Below, piece by piece: positions 17,803 to 24,867 of a stretch of 64,000 bases of DNA (positions are counted from its first letter, which is position 1; each line of letters opens with the position of its first letter). The notes beneath the pieces were generated by a model, which did no database searches, was not told the origin of the DNA, and was given only the letters and a program-made list of their open reading frames with translations. The translations under genes and the position numbers were made by a program. Source of the stretch: Vallitalea okinawensis (GTDB lineage: Bacteria; Bacillota; Clostridia; Lachnospirales; PQDH01); assembly GCF_002964605.1 (NCBI RefSeq), contig NZ_PQDH01000006.1:1-64000 (forward strand), read 5' to 3'.

Positions 17803-18496
17803 TTTCATCACCTAATTTCATTTTTCTCACGTTACCAAGCTGATAATCATCACCAATACGTGTCTCTCCTAAACAATAGGAGCACATGGCAGAAGGCATT
17901 GAGAAACGAAGTTTTTTACCTTTTACTGTATCAATGTTATCTTCTTCCGTATAAAGCAATGTACTTAATTCATAAGCACCTTGACCTGTCAATCCATTGA
18001 TGTGCATAACCACAGCATTCGAATTAACTGAATTAACTTTTGAGGCAAATACTTCTCGTTCTGCTTGAGATACAATATCACCTTTTGTAATGGTAACAAT
18101 ATCTGCTGATTTGAGCATCGGTCCAATCTTTTTAGGTGTATTAATACCACTTAAATTATCAATGACGCAGATTGCCTTAATATCTTTGATGTATGGTGAA
18201 CATCTATTACAAAGACCTGCACTCTCTGTAATTAAGAGATCTAATTCTCTCTCTAACCCCCACTGAACTACTTCTTCGATATTACTTACGAAGTAATGGT
18301 CAGGGCACAGTGAGCCAGAAAGTCCTTTCTTAACAGGTATTCCTGCTTTTTCATAAAGTTCATCATCGTCTGTATATAAACAATCAAACTTAACAACACC
18401 CACTGATAAATTTCTTTCTTTCATTGCTTCTATAGTCTTTAAGATCACCGCTGTTTTACCAGATGACGGTGGTCCTGATATCGTTACTAGATTCAT
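17786..18496 (-). CDS. G3E-like GTPase (HypB/UreG/CooC-type) with CxxC motifs
   Basis: The 236-aa protein has P-loop GPPSSGKT, a switch region with Asp (VVKFDCLYTDDDEL), TESAGLCNRC in place of the HypB-type ENVG motif, and G4-like TKGD. A second Cys pair, MCSYCLG, lies near the C-terminus. Relatives (HypB, UreG, CooC) use nucleotide hydrolysis to deliver Ni or assemble metal centres, so a metallocentre-maturation role is likely. GGAGG 7 nt before the ATG supports the start. It lies between genes for a signal-less solute-binding-like protein (26 nt gap) and a soluble ABC ATPase (overlap). The target enzyme is unknown; Hcp is a candidate by regulation. Confidence 0.8.
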   Translation of the reverse strand: MNLVTISGPPSSGKTAVILKTIEAMKERNLSVGVVKFDCLYTDDDELYEKAGIPVKKGLSGSLCPDHYFVSNIEEVVQWGLERELDLLITESAGLCNRCSPYIKDIKAICVIDNLSGINTPKKIGPMLKSADIVTITKGDIVSQAEREVFASKVNSVNSNAVVMHINGLTGQGAYELSTLLYTEEDNIDTVKGKKLRFSMPSAMCSYCLGETRIGDDYQLGNVRKMKLGDENDNNK

Positions 18497-18522
18497 GTCA
18501 AGTCCTCCTTCACTAACACTTT

Positions 18523-19701
18523 CTATTGTCTACCCTCATCAAAGAGTTTTTCACAAGTTTTAATGATCTGGTTAATATCATTTTCTTTAATGAAATCCCA
18601 ACCAATCCACATATACTTTTGATCTGGTGATAACATGTTATCAAAACCTGGACGAGTACTTGGAAACTTACCATTATAAGATAAGATTTCAGCTAATTCT
18701 TGTGATGCAAAGAAATCCACAAGAGGCTTAACTTCTTCTGATTTTGATGCTTTACTTAATAAGAATATTGGGCTAATGATAGCACCATCGGCTGGCCAAA
18801 CAGCTTCCATTGGTCCACCATTCTTTGTCATCTTCGTAAAGAAATACGGCATAATGGTTACAGCAGGACGCTGTGGTTTACGATGTGATTTCACCATCTC
18901 GGCTGGATGCATATCCATCATCATACATTTACCAAGTTTTCTAACCCCTTCTTCTCCATATTTTTTATAGATATTAATTAATATAGCATTGAATAGATCA
19001 AAATCACCTACTGGTAAACTTACACTGTTCTCAAATTCAGGTTTTAATAAGTCTTCCCATGTTCTTGGTGCAGTACGTCCATTTAACTCATCAGTATTAA
19101 CCAAGAATACAGCTGGAACGACAGCTATAATGGAGTAATGTCCATCAGGATCTTTTAAGCTCATTTCTTCATTATCAAAATCTTTATTAAAGCGATCGAA
19201 TCCTGTAATATCCTTAAAAACACCTTTGTCTTTGAACTTACCTATAAGATTTTTGTCAAAGAACAAGTCAAATCCTGCTGAGATAAAGACATCTGCAATA
19301 GCATCATCATTATCTTTTCCGTCGATAGCATCTACAAGCCAATCCAATCCCATTGAAGCTGCTTGTAACTCATAATCAACTTTGTCATTCATATCATTCT
19401 CTTCAGCCCAAGCACTATACGCTTCAAGTAATGGAATCTTTACAGGACAAGGTAACACCCCTTGTAATCTTAATTTTTCTTGATTTTCTGTTCCTTCTTC
19501 TAAAGCACTTCTTAGCTTTTCTTCAAAAACTTCGGCAGTAACCTTTTTCATCGCTAAAGCCATTTTTAAAGTAATTTTTTTACTCATCGCCAAATTGGCC
19601 TCATCTAATTTAAAGCCGATCTCTTCGAAAATTCTCTTTGATTGTGGTATAGCATTTATTATATCGTAAACGGTTTGATCCATATGAAATAATTTCTTCA
19701 T
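18523..19701 (-). CDS. Cytosolic solute-binding-protein-like with DUF1858 domain
   Basis: The 392-aa protein starts with a DUF1858-like domain (HMDQTVYDIINAIPQSKRIF, residues about 6-65), followed by a periplasmic-binding-protein fold of the iron(III)/sulfate-type class (VPAVFLVNTDELNGRTAPRTWEDLL; later GKFPSTRPGFDNML). It has no signal peptide or membrane helix, so it should stay in the cytoplasm, which is odd for this fold. GGAGG 8 nt upstream fixes the start at 19701; a TTG at 19716 overlaps the ribosome site. First gene of a three-gene operon with a GTPase and an ABC ATPase, with an HcpR-like site at -41.5. Ligand unknown; a metal or cluster fragment is conceivable. Confidence 0.8.
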   Translation of the reverse strand: MKKLFHMDQTVYDIINAIPQSKRIFEEIGFKLDEANLAMSKKITLKMALAMKKVTAEVFEEKLRSALEEGTENQEKLRLQGVLPCPVKIPLLEAYSAWAEENDMNDKVDYELQAASMGLDWLVDAIDGKDNDDAIADVFISAGFDLFFDKNLIGKFKDKGVFKDITGFDRFNKDFDNEEMSLKDPDGHYSIIAVVPAVFLVNTDELNGRTAPRTWEDLLKPEFENSVSLPVGDFDLFNAILINIYKKYGEEGVRKLGKCMMMDMHPAEMVKSHRKPQRPAVTIMPYFFTKMTKNGGPMEAVWPADGAIISPIFLLSKASKSEEVKPLVDFFASQELAEILSYNGKFPSTRPGFDNMLSPDQKYMWIGWDFIKENDINQIIKTCEKLFDEGRQ

Positions 19702-19744
19702 TTTTGGTCCCTCCAATAGTATTTACATTTATGATCTTGTCTTT

Positions 19745-19786
19745 ATTATACGTAAATACAAAAAAAAATTCCGTAACCAATGTTAC
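19745..19786 (-). promoter_or_regulatory. Promoter of SBP/GTPase/ATPase operon with HcpR-like site
   Basis: GTAAC-CAAT-GTTAC (19773-19786) lies upstream of a perfect -10 TATAAT (19750-19745) on the minus strand. A start at 19738 puts the palindrome centre at -41.5, the same geometry as at hcp. No -35 consensus is visible. Confidence 0.7.
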
Positions 19787-19851
19787 ATTTATAATAGAAT
19801 TTTTTGTTATACATACCATTAGATCCTTGAAATCAAAAAACACCTCTCTAC

Positions 19852-19887
19852 TTGACACTCAGAACGTGTCCACCTTCATATAGTATT
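19852..19887 (+). promoter_or_regulatory. Promoter of Met-rich gene, sigma-A or sporulation-type
   Basis: TTGACA at 19852 is followed by CATATAGTA at 19877. The latter fits the CATAnnnTA -10 pattern of sporulation sigma factors E/K, and an AC element lies about 18 nt before it. A plain sigma-A reading (TTGACA-N18-TCATAT) is weaker at the -10. Either is possible. Confidence 0.4.
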
Positions 19888-19923
19888 ATTACCATGATAT
19901 TTTGAAGGGAGTAATTAATTTTT

Positions 19924-20436
19924 ATGGAAAAAGATTATGGTTATAAGAAGGGTATGTGTGGCTGTCATCAAGACAAACATGATAAGTATGATAAATATGA
20001 TTATCCTATGATGCAGTCTATGGATATGATGGAAATGCCTATGTATTCTATGATGCCTATGTACGCTATGATGCCTTATCCAATGTATCCAATGATGGCT
20101 ATGGAGGATATGGAGGGCATGATGGATATGGATTATGAGATGGATTATATGATGCCTATGGATTCCATGATGCCTATGGATTCCATGATGCCTATGGATT
20201 CTATGCAAGCTATGCAGTCTATGTATAGCATGCAACCTATGTACCCAATGATGCCTATGCAAGCTATGTACAGCATGATGCCTATGTATTCTATGATGCC
20301 TATGCAGTCTATGTATAGCATGCAACCTATGCATTCTATGCCTATGCAACACCAGATGCCTATGCAACCAAAAAAAGAAAGCTATTACGAAAAAGATAAA
20401 AAGAAAACCATGAAACCTAGAAGTAAAGTAGACTAA
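19924..20436 (+). CDS. Methionine-rich low-complexity protein
   Basis: The 170-aa protein contains 55 Met (32%), mostly in MMPM, MYSM and MDSM units, with Tyr, Pro, Gln and Ser between them. It has a short Cys/His/Lys/Asp-rich head (GMCGCHQDKHDKYDKYD) and a basic tail (EKDKKKTMKPRSK). There is no signal peptide. The DNA holds 18-bp triplicate repeats at 20149-20202 and a 30-bp direct repeat (20212 and 20302), showing growth by slippage. AAGGGAG lies 12 nt upstream, rather far. I do not recognise a family. Met clusters could bind Cu(I) or scavenge oxidants; the CATAnnnTA-like promoter makes a spore-coat component also plausible. Confidence 0.75.
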   Translation: MEKDYGYKKGMCGCHQDKHDKYDKYDYPMMQSMDMMEMPMYSMMPMYAMMPYPMYPMMAMEDMEGMMDMDYEMDYMMPMDSMMPMDSMMPMDSMQAMQSMYSMQPMYPMMPMQAMYSMMPMYSMMPMQSMYSMQPMHSMPMQHQMPMQPKKESYYEKDKKKTMKPRSKVD

Positions 20437-20448
20437 ATTTATTTTTAT

Positions 20449-20476
20449 AAAGCTGACTCAATTGAGCCAGCTTTTT
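20449..20476 (+). terminator. Terminator of Met-rich gene
   Basis: AAAGCTG-CTCAATTGAG-CAGCTTT type stem followed by five T residues, 13 nt after the stop codon. Confidence 0.85.
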
Positions 20477-20632
20477 GCATTAAGTACCTCTAAATTCTTT
20501 CGGAGAAGTTTCTCGGCTTGTACATATAAATATTGCAAAAAAATAAGTCCATCTCTTACTAAAGAAATGAACTCGAAGTAAATTTTTATTAGAAGTAGGG
20601 GGGGAGTGCTCCCCTAAAACTATCATGTTAAT

Positions 20633-20676
20633 AAAAAGGTGTTAAATAAGTTGTAGCGGAACTTATTTAACACCTT
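20633..20676 (-). terminator. 17-bp perfect hairpin, probable terminator of peptide transcript
   Basis: AAGGTGTTAAATAAGTT (20636-20652) and its exact complement (20660-20676) are separated by 7 nt. On the minus strand a TTTTT run follows, so it would end the transcript coming from the 46-aa peptide gene about 200 nt upstream. A second short G/C hairpin, GGGGAG-TG-CTCCCC, lies at 20602-20615. Confidence 0.6.
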
Positions 20677-20764
20677 AATTTCTAAGGACTTGACAATATT
20701 GGCTAAAATAAATGCTAAAGCATTTACAATGATGGGTATAACATTCCTTTTATATCGGGGTTAA
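20657..20764 (+). pseudogene. Possible 3' remnant of a lost gene
   Basis: A start-less reading frame ends in LAKINAKAFTMMGITFLLYRG and a TAA at 20764. It has coding-like composition but no start codon or ribosome site, and upstream it runs into a TAG at 20654. It may be the tail of a decayed transposase or other gene. The opposite strand is also open for about 40 codons without a start, so the call is weak. Confidence 0.25.
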
Positions 20765-20874
20765 TATTAATTAGGAAAACTGCCTTTAACTTAATCGAAT
20801 ACTAAATTTCCTTTTAAGTAGCGAATTTAAATTTATATAGTCAAGCCCCCATAGGCTAAATAATTGTTAAAATA

Positions 20875-21015
20875 TTACCATGCTCCGCCAGGACCATCTT
20901 CAACTGCCATAATAATTATTGGGTCATCATCTATGTTATCAATAGGTTTTATTGGATTCCACAATGTTGTAATCATCATTAATACCATTACTAATGCAAC
21001 TAAATTTTTTCTCAT
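20875..21015 (-). CDS. 46-aa exported peptide, candidate quorum-sensing pheromone precursor
   Basis: The gene encodes a Lys/Arg-led hydrophobic signal sequence (MRKNLVALVMVLMMITTLW) followed by an acidic, Pro/Gly-containing tail ending AVEDGPGGAW. GGGGGA with 8-nt spacing precedes the ATG. It is divergent from an HTH-TPR regulator, with the two TATAAT boxes 13 bp apart. Size, signal, C-terminal tail and neighbour match precursors of RRNPP systems (PapR of PlcR, NprX of NprR), in which the secreted precursor is cut to a short C-terminal peptide that re-enters the cell and binds the regulator. The mature peptide is not determinable here. Confidence 0.7.
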   Translation of the reverse strand: MRKNLVALVMVLMMITTLWNPIKPIDNIDDDPIIIMAVEDGPGGAW

Positions 21016-21049
21016 TTTATATTCCCCCATAACAAATGTTCTTTTTAAC

Positions 21050-21086
21050 TTGTACTTATTATAGCATCTATATGTTATAATGAAAA
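21050..21086. promoter_or_regulatory. Overlapping divergent promoters with candidate operator
   Basis: The plus-strand -10 TATAAT (21076-21081) serves the regulator. The minus-strand -10 TATAAT (21063-21058), with TTTTCA 17 bp upstream, serves the peptide gene. An imperfect palindrome TATAGCAT-N4-ATGTTATA (21060-21079, 7 of 8 arm positions match) covers both and is a likely binding site for the HTH-TPR regulator. Confidence 0.6.
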
Positions 21087-21122
21087 TAGACTTATACTTC
21101 TCATTTATAAGGAGTGTGATGT

Positions 21123-22031
21123 ATGGATAAAGAAAAATTTGGGAATATAGTTAAAGAATTAAGGCAGAAGAAGGGCTTAACTCAATCCCAACTTGCCGAA
21201 GGTATCTGCACAAGAGAATACATATATCGTGTAGAAAAAGGTCAATATGTCCCCTCATCATTGATCCTTGAATCCTTGTCCAATAAATTAAGTGAGGACT
21301 TGAGTCAATACTTATTACTATCAAATTATGAAAGCCCTTTAGATACTCAACGTGTAAAGAAAGAATTAGAAAATAATTTATCTCACAGAAATTTTAAAGC
21401 CCTAAAAAGAACTTTAAAAAAAGCCTCTTCAATAAATGATTTTGAGTTAGTTGATAATAAACAATTACTGTTATGGTATAAAGGTATAATAGCTTTTGAG
21501 GAAACTAATGATATTGAACAAAGTCTCTTGCTCTTTGAAGAAGCTCTTTCTCTTACAAAAGATTTTATTTCTGTGGACGAGCTTTTTGGAGTATATTGTT
21601 CATTGCAAGAAATGCGAATACTCAATAGTGTTCTCAATCTATATTTAAATAGTGACCGATTTCGTGAAGCTGTTCGACTAGGTAGCCGACTTATAAAGAC
21701 ATTTAAAAGTTGCTATACTGCTAGAAATGAATCCTTTTATGTACGTCTCAATTATAATCTTTCATATTCGCTATTATATATTAGAGAATATGAGGAAGCT
21801 CTCTATTTTGCTGATGAAGGTATAAGAGCTTGCAATGAATCAGTATCTCCTCCTCTACTAATGCTTGCTGATTTACAATATCAAAAAGGACGTGTTCTCT
21901 ATAAAATGAAAGAGTCTGAGAGCGCTAATAAGTGTTTTAGATATGCTATGACAATATATGAAATGACAAATAATAAGAATTTCAAGAAATATAAGCAACT
22001 TCTTAAGGAATACTATAATTATAGTTACTAA
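21123..22031 (+). CDS. HTH-TPR transcriptional regulator (RRNPP/PlcR-Rgg type)
   Basis: The 302-aa protein has an Xre-type helix-turn-helix (residues 6-60: KELRQKKGLTQSQLAEGICTR, then YIYRVEKGQYVPS) followed by about 230 residues of helical repeats of TPR type (NYNLSYSLLYIREYEEALYFADEG; LADLQYQKGRVLYKMKESESA). This is the architecture of PlcR, NprR, PrgX and Rgg, cytosolic receptors for imported peptides. GGAG with 8-nt spacing fixes the start. The divergent 46-aa exported peptide gene is the probable cognate signal. Target genes beyond the shared promoter cannot be seen; the neighbouring Met-rich gene and esterase are candidates. Confidence 0.85.
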   Translation: MDKEKFGNIVKELRQKKGLTQSQLAEGICTREYIYRVEKGQYVPSSLILESLSNKLSEDLSQYLLLSNYESPLDTQRVKKELENNLSHRNFKALKRTLKKASSINDFELVDNKQLLLWYKGIIAFEETNDIEQSLLLFEEALSLTKDFISVDELFGVYCSLQEMRILNSVLNLYLNSDRFREAVRLGSRLIKTFKSCYTARNESFYVRLNYNLSYSLLYIREYEEALYFADEGIRACNESVSPPLLMLADLQYQKGRVLYKMKESESANKCFRYAMTIYEMTNNKNFKKYKQLLKEYYNYSY

Positions 22032-22035
22032 TTCT

Positions 22036-22064
22036 AATAAACCCAGCTAAGCGCTGGGTTTATT
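22036..22064. terminator. Bidirectional terminator between regulator and esterase
   Basis: AATAAACCCAGC and GCTGGGTTTATT form a perfect 12-bp stem with a 5-nt loop between two convergent genes. Confidence 0.8.
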
Positions 22065-22922
22065 CTATATATCCTTTATAATCTGCTCAACAGCTTTTCT
22101 TGCTTCTGGGACGAAGGGCAGTAGCATAAAGTTATGCATCATGTCTTCCCATACACGATAGGTTACATCTACTCCCTCTTTGTCTGCTTTTACCCGGAAT
22201 AAAAAACAGTCTGGATAAAGTATATCATCGGTCCCAACATGAAATACAATAGGAGGAAGTCCTTTATAATCACCATACATAGGTGAAATATAAGGATTCT
22301 TTCTATTCTCATCACCTGCGTAATTGGTTGCACATTCGTCTAAATAATCCAATGATAAGAAGTTGTCTTCTTTCTGCACATCTTCTATGTGAGGGTTTGT
22401 CATGGTGATATCTAACCAAGGGGATAATAAAATAATTTTAGATGGTAGAGGTTCTCCATCATCCTTTAATTTAAGGACTGTACCTAAAGCTAGTCCACCG
22501 CCTGCCGAGTCCCCCATAAAGTATATATTTGATGGATAATCTGTCTGAATAATATACTTATAAACCGCTATTACTTCTTCCATGGGTTTGGGAAATTGTT
22601 GATAAGGTGCGAGACTATAATCAACCATATAAATTTTCATCCCTTTTTCACGACAAATCCTGGAGCAAAAACGAAAATGATTTTGGTCCAAGGGTCCTAC
22701 ATACCCACCACCATGAGTATAGATTAAGGTACGTTCTAATTTATACTTCTCGGGATAAAAGACAAAACATCTGACACCTTCTATTAAATACATTTTTATT
22801 TCACAACCATGTTCATATCGTTGATATGAAAACTCATTGTATTCTTCTTTGAGTTTTTTCATATCCTCAGCATCGACGACTTTATTCATCACTTTTACCA
22901 CTTTACTTAGTAGGCTTTCCAT
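22065..22922 (-). CDS. Alpha/beta hydrolase, HSL-type esterase
   Basis: The 285-aa cytosolic protein belongs to the hormone-sensitive-lipase (GDXG) esterase family. The oxyanion motif is THGGGYVG (near residue 70), the nucleophile is Ser in GDSAGGG, and the Asp/His partners are likely in HVGTDDILYPD and EDMMHNF near the C-terminus. Relatives hydrolyse short-chain esters. GAGGGTG precedes the ATG. It is a single gene, convergent with the HTH-TPR regulator. Substrate unknown. Confidence 0.88.
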   Translation of the reverse strand: MESLLSKVVKVMNKVVDAEDMKKLKEEYNEFSYQRYEHGCEIKMYLIEGVRCFVFYPEKYKLERTLIYTHGGGYVGPLDQNHFRFCSRICREKGMKIYMVDYSLAPYQQFPKPMEEVIAVYKYIIQTDYPSNIYFMGDSAGGGLALGTVLKLKDDGEPLPSKIILLSPWLDITMTNPHIEDVQKEDNFLSLDYLDECATNYAGDENRKNPYISPMYGDYKGLPPIVFHVGTDDILYPDCFLFRVKADKEGVDVTYRVWEDMMHNFMLLPFVPEARKAVEQIIKDI

Positions 22923-23023
22923 ATAATCACCCTCTAACCATTCGATCTATATAAATCAATATTCTAAACAAATCATTATTATATAATACTATTATATTGA
23001 TTATCAATGAAAAATACAAGTAT

Positions 23024-23048
23024 AGGTGTAAACACAATTGTTTACACC
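23024..23048 (-). repeat. Hairpin across the YcaO stop codon
   Basis: GGTGTAAAC and GTTTACACC are perfect 9-bp arms with a 6-nt loop and include the stop codon of the YcaO gene. No direct T-run follows; it may be a weak terminator or a 3' stabiliser. Confidence 0.4.
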
Positions 23049-24856
23049 CTTAATCCACTAAAAACTTCTTTTTGATTAATTTCATTCTCTCCATAGGTTT
23101 CTTTTAATTCAGAATAGACTTCTCTGGTATCCACATAACTACAATGTCGATTTACTGGGCACCCTTCACAATTAAAGCAATTAAAAATTTTTGGATGTTT
23201 ATTCAAGATGTTTGATGGTTCAAAATCTAAGATAACATGATCAATGAGCACTATATCATAAAAATCTTTTAAAGTTTCATAGATATAGCCATCGGGACGA
23301 TTATCTATTTTCATTTCAAGATATTGCATTAAGCATTGATAATAACTAGGCGTTTTATGTCTATTCCCTCCATCAAAACTACTAACATACGTTAATAATG
23401 CTCTATAAGCACCTGTATAGTCTTCAAGCTTAACATAGAGGGCAACTTCCAATAACGCAATACTATTAACATACCATGGTAATGATTGTTCATCTAGTTT
23501 CAGGTTTAATAACCCTTGAACCGGATTAAGTGGATGCATTTCCTCTTCTCTTAAGAGATTCAATAGCTGTCTTGTATCCAAATCACTTAAGGTATGCAAG
23601 TGACGAAGGTATTTTTTTATCTTAATATAGCGGGTATATTTTTTTAATGAGGTTACGTCTGTTAGTTCCTCAACTTCACTAAAATTAGGAATGATAACAT
23701 GATAACTTGGAAATCCCAAAAAAGAAACGTCTCTTGCATAGACCTCATAACCTATATCCTTGATAAATCCTAAAACTTGAAGAAGTAGTCCATGACTATC
23801 CACTGCATCAAAATACGACCAAGGTTGCCATTTATAGTCTTCACTAGCTTCAAAAAACTCTTTAGGATATTCACCAACACCATTAACTAGTATACCTATC
23901 AAATTCTCGTGATCACCTTTGGTTGTTTTGTAATTAATGGCTGTTAATCCCTTCATTTTATGTAGGTCTTGACCTTGCAATAATTCTGTTAACGTTCTTT
24001 CAACAGCTATTTCAAATTTTGGAAAACTTCCAAATTTGACAAAATAGCTATGGGTCTTTTGATCGATAAAGATAACACCAATAACCGGATAACCCTTACC
24101 TAAAGAACAGTCTTTAACGATAACTTTATATGACCCTTTACTCTCTATCTCCTCAATCATATTAGCTAGTCTATCGTATTTATAAAGATAGCTTCTAGGT
24201 ATTGTTGGAGCTGTAATCTTATTGGCTATTATGACTTTATTAACAAACCGCTCAAAGACTTCACATATTCCTTGAATTAGTGCCTCTTCCCTAGTATTTC
24301 CTGCACACATTCCATTTGACATATACATTTTGTTAAGCATTTTAATCGGTATATAAGATATGTTATTGGTCATAAGATTCATGAAAGGTATACCTATAAA
24401 ATCTCCATCAATTTCTTCATAGGAAATTCCCTTCCATAACTCCGTGAGTGTATCTATTCTACCATTTAACAAATGTCTTTGAGCCTTAAACCATTCATCT
24501 GGATCATCAACTAAGTCTTTGACATCTATTTGCTTTTCATCTGGAGCATATTTAAAGCCACCAACTTCATTGGTTTTATTATCAAAATCCATTCCTAAAC
24601 GAAAAGGGGCAAAATTCTGCAAGCGTTCCATCAGCTCGCCATAAGCACTTGCCAAAGCATATAGATAAGTAGTCCCTTTACCGTTACACTTCAAAGTTGT
24701 TTTTGGTATTGCCAATGTAACTGAATAAAAATCTTCAGCAGAATTATTCCAGAATTTCTCCATAGGAACTATTCCATGTTGATTAAGGATACCTCTAATC
24801 TTATGGATCGTATCTTTTGGTAATTCATCCTTATATTTATTTGTTTGCCAAACCAT
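23042..24856 (-). CDS. YcaO-domain protein with C-terminal Cys cluster
   Basis: The 604-aa protein carries the three ATP/Mg motifs of YcaO enzymes: SAYGELMER (70-78), the EALIQGICEVFER helix (191-203) and EIAVERTLTELLQ (282-294). YcaO proteins use ATP to activate peptide backbone amides, forming azolines or thioamides, or assist RimO methylthiolation as in E. coli. A helical extension follows (about 400-540), then a cluster CFNCEGCPVNRHC near 560, which may bind metal or Fe-S. It lacks the C-terminal PxPxP typical of azoline makers. GGAGG precedes the ATG. It is co-transcribed with a YlbF-like gene; no precursor peptide, TfuA or dehydrogenase gene is nearby. Confidence 0.85.
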   Translation of the reverse strand: MVWQTNKYKDELPKDTIHKIRGILNQHGIVPMEKFWNNSAEDFYSVTLAIPKTTLKCNGKGTTYLYALASAYGELMERLQNFAPFRLGMDFDNKTNEVGGFKYAPDEKQIDVKDLVDDPDEWFKAQRHLLNGRIDTLTELWKGISYEEIDGDFIGIPFMNLMTNNISYIPIKMLNKMYMSNGMCAGNTREEALIQGICEVFERFVNKVIIANKITAPTIPRSYLYKYDRLANMIEEIESKGSYKVIVKDCSLGKGYPVIGVIFIDQKTHSYFVKFGSFPKFEIAVERTLTELLQGQDLHKMKGLTAINYKTTKGDHENLIGILVNGVGEYPKEFFEASEDYKWQPWSYFDAVDSHGLLLQVLGFIKDIGYEVYARDVSFLGFPSYHVIIPNFSEVEELTDVTSLKKYTRYIKIKKYLRHLHTLSDLDTRQLLNLLREEEMHPLNPVQGLLNLKLDEQSLPWYVNSIALLEVALYVKLEDYTGAYRALLTYVSSFDGGNRHKTPSYYQCLMQYLEMKIDNRPDGYIYETLKDFYDIVLIDHVILDFEPSNILNKHPKIFNCFNCEGCPVNRHCSYVDTREVYSELKETYGENEINQKEVFSGLRV

Positions 24857-24867
24857 TGGTCTCCCTC

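Noticed and set aside
19915-20367. A His-rich reading frame on the minus strand across the Met-rich gene
   Set aside because: It is the mirror of the ATG-rich repeats (ATG reads CAT, His, on the other strand); no ribosome site and the plus-strand gene has a promoter and terminator.
20864-21064. Plus-strand 66-codon frame between the Met-rich gene and the regulator
   Set aside because: It is antisense to the 46-aa peptide gene, which has the better ribosome site, signal peptide and promoter.
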